Positions 22,465 through 32,494 of a stretch of DNA of 47,262 nt are shown piece by piece. The position numbers and the translations under genes were made by a program. The stretch covers positions 1 through 47,262 of the forward strand of contig JACVTC010000320.1 of assembly GCA_016946835.1 (NCBI GenBank), written 5' to 3'. The notes below the pieces were generated by a model. The model saw only the letters and a program-made list of their open reading frames with translations, was not told the origin of the DNA and ran no database searches. Origin of the DNA: Neocallimastix lanati (nom. inval.) (taxonomy: Eukaryota; Neocallimastigomycota; Neocallimastigomycetes; Neocallimastigales; Neocallimastigaceae). Every line of letters starts with the position of its first letter. Position 1 is the first letter of the stretch.

Positions 22465-25400
22465 TTAAAATTTTCTTTTAAACATAGTTTTTGGATAAGA
22501 ACGTTTTCCTTTATGAGCATGAGATCTGGTATGGCTGGGTTTTCCATCATCATTTCTATTATCATTTCCATTACCATTTCCATCAACATTTCCATCGCCA
22601 TTACCGTCACCATTTTCATCATCATTTCCTACGTTATTTCCTTCATTACTTCCTTTGTTACTTCCTACGTTACTTTCTCCATTACTTTCTTTGTTACTTC
22701 CTACGTTACTTTCTCCATTACTTCCTTCGTTACTTCCTTCGTTACTTCCTCCGTTATTAGAACTATTATCAGGACGTTGGGGTGCCTTGTAGGTATCCCT
22801 AAATTTTTTTATAGCTGCATCCATTTTTTTAATTTTTTTCTCACTTTTTTCAGTTTCACTAACTGCATAATTTTTAACAAAATCCAAAATATTATTAAGT
22901 TTATTTTTATCTTCATTTGTATCCATCAATGCATTAGTTAATTCAGCTATACCCTGGCCTTTATTAATTTTTGAAAGTTTGGTTAAACTTAAAGTCTTAT
23001 CAGTGTATTCAAAATTATTTATATTTTTAATTACTCTAAGAAGAAATTCAGCAGCTCTTTGCTTTTCTGATACAGTACTTTGATTATTGGTAATGTATTC
23101 ATTATATATATGATTAATGAAATTTCCGTAGACTTTATATAAACTTGGTTTTAGGAATAGATCTTCAGGAATATCATTCAAGTCTTGCGTAGATAAATTA
23201 TGTATAATGGTATTGGAATAACAAAATTCATTTTCAGAAAATGTAACAATTTTTTGAATATATAAATTTAAAGGATGTTCATTTTTCCATTTATTTAATG
23301 CAATTTCTCCTTCATGTTGTTTCTTTAAAAGTATTTTATTATAAATAACCTTTAAATCATCTATATATTGCTTTTTTTTTTTATAACTTTCGGCAGGATT
23401 ATCAGTTACATCTAAATTAAATCTTGGTTCTCCTTTTTTGGATTGAAAAGTATATTTATTTTCATTATTTTTATCTTTATTATAATTTCTAATAACATTA
23501 AGGAATGCAAGTTCATGACGATTATTAAATTTATTCCATTTATTATATTTATTAAATTCTTTATATTGTTTTTTACTTTTCAATGCAAGGCCAAAGTTTT
23601 TTCTTTTTAATGAAAATTTAACTGAATTATAGAGTTTTTCAATAAGTTTTGAAGAAAACTTTACCGCAGCAGATGTATATTTTTGTTCTGCAATATCTAG
23701 TGAAGTAGATACTACTTCAGGTCCTTGTTGTAAAAGATAACTTTCTAATTTAGAATTTGATACATATAAATTTTTTGCATTAGATATGGACTCTTTATAT
23801 TGCTCTCTATAGATTTCTTCATTATTTTTATATTGGTTATAATAATCATTATATTTAGCATTGTCTTTAATATATACTTGTATAGATTTATCAGAATTAA
23901 TTTTATTTAATACATAATTGTCTATATTTATTTCTTCCTCTGGGTCGTAATTTTCTGGACTCAAATCTTCACGTTTTCTTAAAGTAGAATTATTATATGT
24001 ATAAAGCAAGTATTCATCAATTATACTATAAGCAACAGCAGATTTCATAGTATTCATTAGTTCTGAAACTACATAATCTCTACTTTTTTCATCATCAATT
24101 AATTCCAAATTTTGATTATACCAAGCTTCATATATTTCTTCTTCGTTTTTCTTTAATACGTAGGTCATTTGAATCATATTATCATCGTTGATACTATTAT
24201 ATTGATTTTCTAAATTCAAAGCTGAAAGAGCGTAATGAGAATAACTGCTTCCCATTTTATTATATTTAAGACAGTATTCATGAATATAATTTCTTAATTC
24301 ATCTTCATAAATATCACTGTCTTTATTTTCAATTAAAATTAGAAATGATTTTTCTCTAAATTCAATATCATAAAATTCATCTAAATCAGCTTTATAATCA
24401 ATGTCGTTTTTAATTGTGAATTTTACTTTTTTAATTTCTTTCAATTCATAGTTACCACTGGTAACCTTATATAATTGTTCAACTAAACGTACACATTCAG
24501 AAATATATTTATTACCTTTATATTTTTTATTAAATGAAATAATAGGATAATAAATACTTTTGTAAAAATTACTATCTATTAAAGCATCTAATGTATTTCC
24601 AAATTTAATATTAAAATAAAGGTTATCTTCATCAAAATAATGAAGAACTGTGTAAGAATCCTTATAATCCTGGTCTACAGAAATAGTATATATAAAATTA
24701 TAATAATCAAAAATTAAATTATAGATTAATTCTGAAATCGTGTTTACATTTTCATATAAAGAAGAAAAATCTAATGAAGAGGTCATCTTTTTGTCCTTTT
24801 CATTATATAAGTATTTAATATCAAATTCTTTATTTAAAATGGTACAAACTTCATAAATAAAATCAAATAAATTGTAATTAGAGGTTTCGTCTTCTTCAAT
24901 ATAATCTATCATATCGTTAATACTATAATATTCATTATAATCTACTAAAAAATTTTTCTGAAATTCGGAAATAGTAGTTGTGTTAATGTTAGGATTTGAT
25001 AATAAAATAGGTTCTATATTATAATTATTTAAATTTTCTAAAATATATTTTATATATTTAGTTTCTATACTATTTTCGAAATATTTCACATTCAGTTCAT
25101 TAAGAAAGGCATCATTTGTAACAGAATTTTCTTTATTATAAAACTTTTCCCTTTGAAAGAAGTCGAGGTTATATTTATTTACTAAATCATTAAAATATAC
25201 TATTTCCGCAACTTCATTGTATGTTTTGTCTTGAACCTTGGATAGATTAAAATCTAAATTTTGAAAGTCAATAATTATTGATTTCATTGCATCGTCATAT
25301 AAACTTTCATATTCGTTATTGTAACCTGAGGATTTTAATACGCTCAAAATTATTTGAAAGTATACGCTTCTCATGTTTTTAGCAGTGGAGCTTTTTGAAG

Positions 25401-25650
25401 TTGATGCACTATACATTAGATTCATATATTTATCTTTATCTGGAAACTCGAAATTCCTTCCAAAAATGGCCTTATTAACGCAAGCAGAGTAAACTGAAAA
25501 TTTTCTCTTGTAACTATTATCACATGATTTGATTTTTTTTAAGCAATCGTTTGTACCACCACAAGTTGAATTTTTATTAATCACATCAAATTTATTTGTT
25601 TTATAAACTATATAAACAAATAAAAAATATAAAAGGGCACTGACGTTCAT
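22465..25650 (-). CDS. Large secreted protein S1, Kex2-type site, Gly/Ser/Asn repeat tail
   Basis: 1061 residues with no recognised domain. A short signal peptide (residues 1 to about 17, ALLYFLFVYIV core) is followed by a four-Cys cluster (C30, C36, C43, C57). The rest to about residue 960 is rich in Asn, Asp, Tyr, Lys and Glu and looks mainly helical. R558-K559-R560 in STLRKREDLSPE is a good dibasic Kex2-type cleavage site, so the precursor may be cut into two chains. Residues about 964-1036 are GSNEGSN-type repeats grading into DGNGDGN; the tail KPSHTRSHAHKGKRSYPK...KRKF is strongly basic. The ATG at 25648-25650 precedes the signal core directly. No intron is needed. It is divergent from C1, with 3.6 kb between. 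It shares its overall plan with S2. An extracellular or cell-wall role is inferred from the signal peptide only. Confidence 0.85.
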   Translation of the reverse strand: MNVSALLYFLFVYIVYKTNKFDVINKNSTCGGTNDCLKKIKSCDNSYKRKFSVYSACVNKAIFGRNFEFPDKDKYMNLMYSASTSKSSTAKNMRSVYFQIILSVLKSSGYNNEYESLYDDAMKSIIIDFQNLDFNLSKVQDKTYNEVAEIVYFNDLVNKYNLDFFQREKFYNKENSVTNDAFLNELNVKYFENSIETKYIKYILENLNNYNIEPILLSNPNINTTTISEFQKNFLVDYNEYYSINDMIDYIEEDETSNYNLFDFIYEVCTILNKEFDIKYLYNEKDKKMTSSLDFSSLYENVNTISELIYNLIFDYYNFIYTISVDQDYKDSYTVLHYFDEDNLYFNIKFGNTLDALIDSNFYKSIYYPIISFNKKYKGNKYISECVRLVEQLYKVTSGNYELKEIKKVKFTIKNDIDYKADLDEFYDIEFREKSFLILIENKDSDIYEDELRNYIHEYCLKYNKMGSSYSHYALSALNLENQYNSINDDNMIQMTYVLKKNEEEIYEAWYNQNLELIDDEKSRDYVVSELMNTMKSAVAYSIIDEYLLYTYNNSTLRKREDLSPENYDPEEEINIDNYVLNKINSDKSIQVYIKDNAKYNDYYNQYKNNEEIYREQYKESISNAKNLYVSNSKLESYLLQQGPEVVSTSLDIAEQKYTSAAVKFSSKLIEKLYNSVKFSLKRKNFGLALKSKKQYKEFNKYNKWNKFNNRHELAFLNVIRNYNKDKNNENKYTFQSKKGEPRFNLDVTDNPAESYKKKKQYIDDLKVIYNKILLKKQHEGEIALNKWKNEHPLNLYIQKIVTFSENEFCYSNTIIHNLSTQDLNDIPEDLFLKPSLYKVYGNFINHIYNEYITNNQSTVSEKQRAAEFLLRVIKNINNFEYTDKTLSLTKLSKINKGQGIAELTNALMDTNEDKNKLNNILDFVKNYAVSETEKSEKKIKKMDAAIKKFRDTYKAPQRPDNSSNNGGSNEGSNEGSNGESNVGSNKESNGESNVGSNKGSNEGNNVGNDDENGDGNGDGNVDGNGNGNDNRNDDGKPSHTRSHAHKGKRSYPKTMFKRKF
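22600..22762 (-). repeat. In-frame minisatellite encoding Gly-Ser-Asn repeats in S1
   Basis: Six- and twelve-base units (GGAAGTAAC with variants) encode GSN, EGSN, VGSN and GES repeats. The repeat is much more GC-rich than the flanks and open on other frames too, giving spurious plus-strand frames at 22459-22941. Confidence 0.85.
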
Positions 25651-28320
25651 TTTATATTTGAAAAAAATTTTTTTAATATTATGATTTCTTAAAGAAATCG
25701 TATCAAATTATTTTTTATATATTTATAAATTACAGAATTAAAAAAGAAAATAAAAATAATAGTTATTAGTAATTATAATAAAGTAAAAATTAAATAAAGT
25801 TTTTAATTCTCTTTTCTTAATATTTACTTATTTATTTACCTATTTTATTTTTCTAATTTTATATTTATATTTATATTTTTATTTTTAATATTATTTGTAT
25901 TTTTATTAGTATTGATATTGATATTAATATTAATAATAATATTAATATCAATATTACTATATATATATTTTATTTTTTTATTTTATATTTTTTAACATTT
26001 AAAGGAATTAACTCGTTATATATACTTTTTTTTTTTTTTTTTTTTTAATAATATCAAAATATTTAAAAATTTGTAATAATTTTTTTTAAAATGATTAAAT
26101 GTATTTTTTATTTTATATTATATTTTAAGGAATGTAAATTTTAAATTATATATTTAAATTTTATTAAATAATTTATAATAACTTAATGTGTAACGTTTAT
26201 ATCTTTTTTTCTTTTAATAAATAATTAAACTATAGAAATTAATTTTAATTTCTAATAAAATTATATTTATTAATAATTTATATATATATCTATTAAACAT
26301 AAATATATTATGTAAATTTTATTATATATATTATATTTATTATTATATATTATTATATATTATTATATATTTCAGTTTATTATAATGAATAATCAATATA
26401 ATATATATATTTAATTATATTATTAATTATTTCATAGATTTGTGTATTACTTTATTTAAAATCTATTCAAATATTTAGAAATATTTCTTTTAAATTTTTT
26501 ATATATCTATAATTTTGTTTATTTTATCCATAATATATATATATGTATACTAATCTTAATTTATTTAATTATAATTTATATTATTATTATTATTTATTTA
26601 TATTTTATAATAAAAATATATATTTTAAGTATAATTTTATTATATTCGAAATTCATATGTATATTTAATAGTGTATATAAATAATTTAAATATAAAAAAA
26701 AAAGGTACATAATTATAAATTTATATATTAGAAAACATTGATTAATTAATATTAAAATTTATTTATATTTATTTTTAAAATATATTCGATAAACAAACAA
26801 ACTAAAATAAACAGTAATAAATAAAAACAAACCTTTTATTTTAATGATTTTTTGTTTATTATTATAAATTTTTTAATTGCTAATTATTATTATTATTAAC
26901 AGTAAGTTAATTGTATTTAATAATTATGTCAACTTTATTAATATGGTTTATAATTATAAGTACTAAAGATATACTGTTTTAGAATTCTATACAATTTACA
27001 AGTATTTATATGAATGAATGTGGCTTATAAATTTAATTTAATACAATATATGTCAATACATTATATAAAATTTACAAGTATATGAATGAATATGGCTTAT
27101 AAATTTAATTTAATACAATATATGTCAATACATTATATAAAATTTACAAGTATATAAATGAATATGGCTTATAAATTTAATTTAATAAAATATTTGTTAA
27201 TACATTATATATACATTTGACACTTAATTCATACATTTTACGTGTTCTAAAATTCCCCTTCAAATATAGTTATTATAAAAGAATAATTTGGTTCGCTGGT
27301 GATTATTGTATACTAATTTATTTATAAATATTAATAAATTTGAGATACTGTAATTTAATTTTTCATTAATTTAAAATTTTATATATTTAAATTTATATCT
27401 GTTTAATTCATTTTTACTATTAGATTATTATTCTATAAATATAAGAATTTATATATATATATATAATTTTTTTATTTGATTAAATACAGTAAAACCTTTA
27501 CATTTTATTATGGGTAAAAAATATTAATATTCAAGTTTTATTTTGCGGATTATTTACTCGGTTTTGTAACGTCATATATTTTATTTTGACAACTTTAATA
27601 GAATTCATGACTTTAATAAAGTGACAATACATAGTTTACCTATTAAGTAGCTTTTTACGGACTCTTAACAACACATGATTTGACTTTTTCGTTTTTATGT
27701 CCATTTATATATAGACAACTTTTATGGTTAACATTTATGTATTTAAGTCATATTTTAATTATTATTTTGAATAATTTTATAAAAATAAATTAATATTTAA
27801 TAACTCTTTGTTTTTCAATTAGTGATTTAAATTTAAATTAAATATCTAAAAATTATTTAACATATCAATTAATTAACGTTATGTAATAATTTCTTTTATC
27901 TATGAATAATTTATTATATATTAATTTTTGATTAATTATTAATTAATGTTATAATTCTACTATTATCTTGGAATAGTAGTACATTTAATGTGTGTGTGTT
28001 GTTATCCTCTTTAAGTAGGATATAAATATACATTTTAATATATAATATTTATATATTATACATTTTCTATATTTGTTTAACTATTAAAGTCATAAATGTA
28101 ATTTTGAGTATATGAAATAAAATATATACTAAATTAAAGGTATATTTTTAAATTAGACGTAATGAGTAATTTTTTAATAAATTAACAAACATTTTAAATT
28201 TTAATTTATAGTTTGAAATTGTCAAGTAATAACTGAAATATATATAAAAGTTATGATTTTACTAGTATCTTAATGTCATACTAAATCTAAACATTGTTAT
28301 ACAAAATTATAACAATTATT
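25651..28320. other. AT-rich spacer upstream of S1
   Basis: No gene seen. It holds a GATATT/AATATC-rich stretch near 25912-25955, a three-copy 72-bp tandem repeat (26993-27210), and a patch of mixed composition at about 27485-27740 that starts with CAGTAAAACC after TA, like some Tc1/pogo-type termini. The S1 promoter must lie just right of 25650. Confidence 0.6.
26901..27230. repeat. Duplicated segment with three 72-bp tandem copies
   Basis: Three copies of a unit containing AATTTACAAGTAT, TGGCTTATAAATTTAATTTA and CAATACATTATATA repeat at 72-bp spacing (TGGC at 27021, 27093, 27165). The segment starting AGTAAGTTAATTGT at 26901 has a second, one-unit copy at 28536-28740. Confidence 0.8.
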
Positions 28321-28464
28321 TCAGAAAAAGTTATATTGCTGATATTTACTACCGTTGGAAAATATATGCTTTAATTCAAATTTTAATTTAGGAAATCTGT
28401 TTCTATCAATACTATTATTAAATTCAGTTGATGAAATACTAGTAGATTGGTGATGTGATAAAAA
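28321..28464 (-). pseudogene. Possible short coding remnant
   Basis: A 47-codon open stretch reads SHHQSTSISSTEFNNSID, then RFPKLKFELKHIFSNGSKY to a TGA at 28321-28323. Use of His, Gln, Pro and Gly codons is unlike spacer translation. There is no ATG and a TAA bounds it on the left side of translation. I cannot name a family. Confidence 0.25.
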
Positions 28465-28535
28465 TTAATGTTCGGTTTAGGATTCGTTATTCAGAGAATG
28501 CTCTTGTGGGTCACTGAGACTTTTAATATATTAAA

Positions 28536-28740
28536 AGTAAGTTAATTGTGTTATATAATTATATATACTTTGTTAGTATAGTTTATAATTAAAATAATTA
28601 AAGAATAACAGTTGTATAATTCTGTACAATTTATATGTTTATATCAATAAATGTGGCTTATACATTTAATTTAATAATATTTTTGTTAATACAATAAAAA
28701 TAAATAATAAATACATTATAAATACATTTTATATAAATTA
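28536..28740. repeat. Second copy of the 26901 repeat segment
   Basis: It shares with 26901-27060 AAGTTAATTGT, ATGGTTTATAATTA-like sequence, AGAATTCT/ATAATTCT with TACAATTTA, and GTGGCTTATA-ATTTAATTTAATA, in the same order and with about the same spacing. It is diverged, so the duplication is not recent. Confidence 0.6.
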
Positions 28741-28918
28741 TATTTATATTTCGCATATTCGAACAATAAATTTTCATTATTATTATTTTTGCATTTGAAA
28801 TTTTTAATAAATTAATATAAATAAATTTTAAAAATTTTTATTTTTTTTAGAAGTATAAATATAACGGTCTTTTATTTTAAAAAATATTTGAAATATTTTA
28901 TTCTTTTTAAATTGCTAA

Positions 28919-29208
<290 letters not shown>

Positions 29209-29229
29209 GCTTAAAAAATAAAATAAAAA

Positions 29230-30018
29230 ATGTCTACATCTGACCCTTATAAAACATTTAATACTTTTGTTAATTATTTAATAAAAAAAAAAGAAGAAGT
29301 AAGAAAAAATAAAGTATATGAAAAAACATTTTTTAAAAGAGTTAAAGAATATAATACTTTAATGAAAATAGATAATTATAAATTTAAGGAATATAAATCA
29401 TATATTAAAAATAAAGAAATAACTGTAAAAATCCTAAATAAAGACGAAATTAAAAAAAAAAAAAAAAAATTTGTAAAAGATATGACTTTATTATTCAATT
29501 ATAATTTTCCAAAAGATATTTGGATATTAAGGGGTGGTAAAGTCAGCTATAAAAAGTATTTAACAATTTTTAAAGTCTTTATTGATTTTTTTAGTGATTC
29601 AAAATTGTTTTTATTAAAGGATTATGAAAATGAAATTCAAGAAAAAACTAATTTGACAAACGAAGATAGTACTCTATTTGATACTCCTAGAATGATAGAA
29701 GGATACATAGATTTTTCCAAATTTTTAACAAGAATGATAGAAAATGATGAATTATCTGATAAAGAAAAATATAAAATTGCATCTATATTAATGGAATGTA
29801 TTATTGATATGTCACTAATAAAAATTGATAAATACTATATAATTTTGGGTTATTACACACAAGATGCCAAAAGAATGGATACTCTAGTAAATGAAGGTGA
29901 ATCTTTTATTGATAAATATGTTAATTTAATAAATAAGTATATTAAATTATCACTTAATGAACTAGAAAAACTAAAGAAAAGTTTAGAAATATTAGAAATA
30001 TATTATGTTCTATTTTAG
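29230..30018 (+). CDS. Cytosolic-type protein C1 (paralogue of C2)
   Basis: 262 residues, Lys-rich, with no signal peptide or membrane segment. It is a clear paralogue of C2 in the opposite orientation. Matching anchors at matching positions are EKTFFKRVKEYN (31-42), NYKFKEYKSYI (49-59), TVKIL...FVKDM (65-85) and GYIDFSKFLTRM (158-169). The predicted structure is mostly helical. Residues 76-81 are six Lys encoded by an uninterrupted run of 18 A (29452-29469), a likely slippage site. The ATG has the A-rich context usual here and follows the AAT microsatellite. The gene is divergent from S1 on its left and convergent with C2 on its right. The family is unknown to me, so no function is proposed. 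Confidence 0.75.
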   Translation: MSTSDPYKTFNTFVNYLIKKKEEVRKNKVYEKTFFKRVKEYNTLMKIDNYKFKEYKSYIKNKEITVKILNKDEIKKKKKKFVKDMTLLFNYNFPKDIWILRGGKVSYKKYLTIFKVFIDFFSDSKLFLLKDYENEIQEKTNLTNEDSTLFDTPRMIEGYIDFSKFLTRMIENDELSDKEKYKIASILMECIIDMSLIKIDKYYIILGYYTQDAKRMDTLVNEGESFIDKYVNLINKYIKLSLNELEKLKKSLEILEIYYVLF

Positions 30019-30642
30019 CTAAATTTATATGTTATGATTTTTTTTTTTTTTTATTAAAAAATGGTATAATTATAAATAAAAATAGTTGTAATAATATCAA
30101 GAAATATTATAAATAGATAGTAATAATAATATATAAATAAAATTTATAATTTAATAATAAAAGAATTATAATAAAATTAAATGATATAGTTAAAAAATAT
30201 TAAAAATATTAAAACATTATTATTATTGCTATTATTATTATTGTTGTTTTTATTATTTTGTTTTTATTATTTATTATTTATTATATTAATTGAACAATTT
30301 ATACTATATTAAATAATACAATATAAAAAATATAATAAACTACTTAAAGCAATGAAGGTGTATTCTTTTCCTATTATAAAAAAATATATTTAATAAATTT
30401 TTATATTTGAATTTATAATTAATTTAAAAATAAAATATTATAATTTATTTTAAATAATTTAATTAGATATTTATTATTATTTAATATACATATATTTAAA
30501 TTAGATATTTATTATTGTTTAATACATATATTTAAATTAGATATTTATTATTGTTTAATACATATATTTAAATTAGACATTTATTATTGTTTAATATATA
30601 TATTTAAATTAGACATTTATTATTGTTTAATATAAACATTTT
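30019..30642. other. Convergent 3' spacer between C1 and C2
   Basis: Both genes end towards this spacer. It is A/T-only apart from a five-copy tandem repeat at its right end. A T12-type run follows the C1 stop. No gene seen. Both genes' 3' ends and polyadenylation sites must lie here. Confidence 0.6.
30461..30640. repeat. Five-copy ~37-bp tandem repeat at the 3' end of C2
   Basis: Units contain AAATTAGATATTTATTATTG and TTTAATACATATATTT, with TTAG at 30463, 30501, 30537, 30573 and 30609. The two right-hand units share AGACATTT instead of AGATATTT. The repeat stops two bases before the C2 stop codon and so is in its 3' untranslated region. Confidence 0.9.
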
Positions 30643-31449
30643 TTACGATCTAAATACTAATAATTTTTGATACATATCATAAAGGTTCTTTTTAAATAAT
30701 ATTTTTTCTGATTCTTTTAAACCATTTTCGTCAGAAAAAAAATTATTAAATGTTTCTTTTGGACCAATTTCATTGCGAATATTATATGCTGAACCAGAGA
30801 ATATTAAAGAGGCTTTTTCCTTTATCAAATATGGAAATTCAGGATTTTCTTTTTTCTGAAATTCATAATCCTTTATTATAGTAATACTTTCATTTACTAT
30901 TATAGCCATATATTTTGCAATATTTTTTTTATCATGGCCATTACCATCATATAATTTTTTTAGGAAAGCTAAAAATCCAGTATAACCATGCAAAACAAAA
31001 GGAGGAAAAAGTATATTAGATTTTGTAGTGAGAAAGTCTTTGTTTTCGTTTAAAATATTTTTAATGTAATCATTTTTTCTTGATATTAATAAAGTAGAAC
31101 GACATAAATATTTTAATATATTCGTAAATCGATTAAGGTCTTTATTATTCTCATCAATTTCTTTATAAAAATTTTTATAAATAGTTATCATATCATTTAT
31201 AAAAAGTGTCTTTCTTTCTTGAAGTTGACTATCCTCAAGAATTTCGACTTCAGTGGTATAATCTGTATCGTGATGATAAATTTTATTTTTGAAAATCTTA
31301 AATTTTTCATTTTCATACTGTGTACTATTATTATAACTTTTGACTAAATTTAAAAATTTTTTTTCATGAACTAAATGATAATCATTTACCCAATTTAAGA
31401 TAATTAGTACGTCATAATTTTTGAACTTATCAGTATTATCTTTTGTCAT
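30643..31449 (-). CDS. Cytosolic-type protein C2 (paralogue of C1)
   Basis: 268 residues with no signal peptide or membrane segment. Anchors shared with C1 are EKKFLNLVKSYN (29-40), NEKFKIFKNKI (47-57), EVEIL...FINDM (67-87) and GYTGFLAFLKKL (155-166); the positions agree to within two or three residues, so the two genes align end to end. C2 lacks the Lys6 run of C1 (QLQERKTLF there) and has its own middle LCRSTLLISRK. It is divergent from S2, with 1.05 kb between. It ends in DMYQKLLVFRS followed by TAA, directly against a tandem repeat. No known family recognised. Confidence 0.75.
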   Translation of the reverse strand: MTKDNTDKFKNYDVLIILNWVNDYHLVHEKKFLNLVKSYNNSTQYENEKFKIFKNKIYHHDTDYTTEVEILEDSQLQERKTLFINDMITIYKNFYKEIDENNKDLNRFTNILKYLCRSTLLISRKNDYIKNILNENKDFLTTKSNILFPPFVLHGYTGFLAFLKKLYDGNGHDKKNIAKYMAIIVNESITIIKDYEFQKKENPEFPYLIKEKASLIFSGSAYNIRNEIGPKETFNNFFSDENGLKESEKILFKKNLYDMYQKLLVFRS

Positions 31450-32494
31450 ATTTATAAAAAATTAAATAAAAACAATAGAACGATAGTAATTTTATTTATT
31501 TAATTATATATAAAAGTTTTTATTTTTGTAAATTTAGATTTTTATTTTTATTTTTATTTTTTTTTTTTTAATTTTTTTTAAAAAAAAAAAAAGAAAAAAT
31601 ATTATATTTTATAATAAATAATTATTAAAATTATGAGATTATGGGAAAATTTAAAAAATTTAATAAAAATAAAGTAAAATAAATACTAAATATACAAATA
31701 AATATAATTTAAAAGTTATTGGTTATAAATATAATTTTAATAAATAATTTATGTTTTATTGTTAATTTTTTATATAAATAGAAGAAGTAGATTTTTTTTT
31801 TTTTATTTAAAAGGTTAAAAGATTAAAAATATATTATAACTTTAGATAATATTTGTAAAATATATAAAATAAAATAAAATAAATCGTAGAAGTATTATTA
31901 TATAAGTACTAGTAGAATAAAATTAAGCAAAATAAATCGTAGATATAACAGTGTACGTACAAATAGTACAGATAAAATAATATAAATAAATAGTAAAAAT
32001 ATTGATATAAGTAGATAGAAAAAAAATAAAATACAAATAAGGGTTAAAAAAAATAAAATAAGATAAAATAAAATAAGATAAAATAAAAAAAAAATAAAAG
32101 ATACAAAAGTAAAAAATAAAAAATAAAAAAATAAAAAAAAAGCAAGATAAAATAAAATAAATATAAAATAAAAAAAATAAAATAAAAAAAATAAGATAAA
32201 AAAAAAATAAAATAAAAAAAATAAAAAAAAAATAAAATAAAAAAAATAAAAAAAATAAAATAAAAAAAAATAAAATAATAAAAAATAAAATAAAAAAAAT
32301 AAAATAAAAAAATAAAATAAAATAAATAAAATAATAGAAAAAATAATAAAATACATATTGAATAAAAAAACAATAACATACATATAAATAAAAAAAATAG
32401 AATTAATAAGAATAATAAAGTATTAATTATTATATTAATGATAATTAAAATTAAAAAATAAAATATAATTATAATATTTTTAATTATTATTTAA
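31450..32494. other. Divergent promoter region of C2 and S2
   Basis: About 1 kb of A/T that must carry both promoters. Its right half is satellite-like and C-poor. I see no distinct TATA or operator that stands out from the A/T background. Confidence 0.6.
31865..32440. repeat. Satellite-like, A-rich repeat block upstream of S2
   Basis: Degenerate units such as AATAAATCGTAGAAGTATTA and ATATAAGTACTAGTAGAATA resemble AATAAATAGTGAAGTATTAT and AAGTATTAATAAAA of the large array, followed by AAAATAAAATAAAAAA stretches and an AATAATAAAGTATTAATT end. It appears to be a diverged outlier of the same satellite. The minus-strand Phe/Leu frames here (31898-32383) are repeat artefacts. Confidence 0.55.

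Noticed and set aside
22459-22941. Plus-strand frames opposite the S1 C-terminus (Ile/Thr/Ser and His/Phe/Tyr rich)
   Set aside because: They mirror the GSN-repeat minisatellite of S1; S1 has a signal peptide, full length and normal composition.
31898-32383. 161- and 111-codon minus-strand hydrophobic frames
   Set aside because: They arise from AAAATAAAAAA-type repeats read backwards; overlapping frames are open for the same reason.
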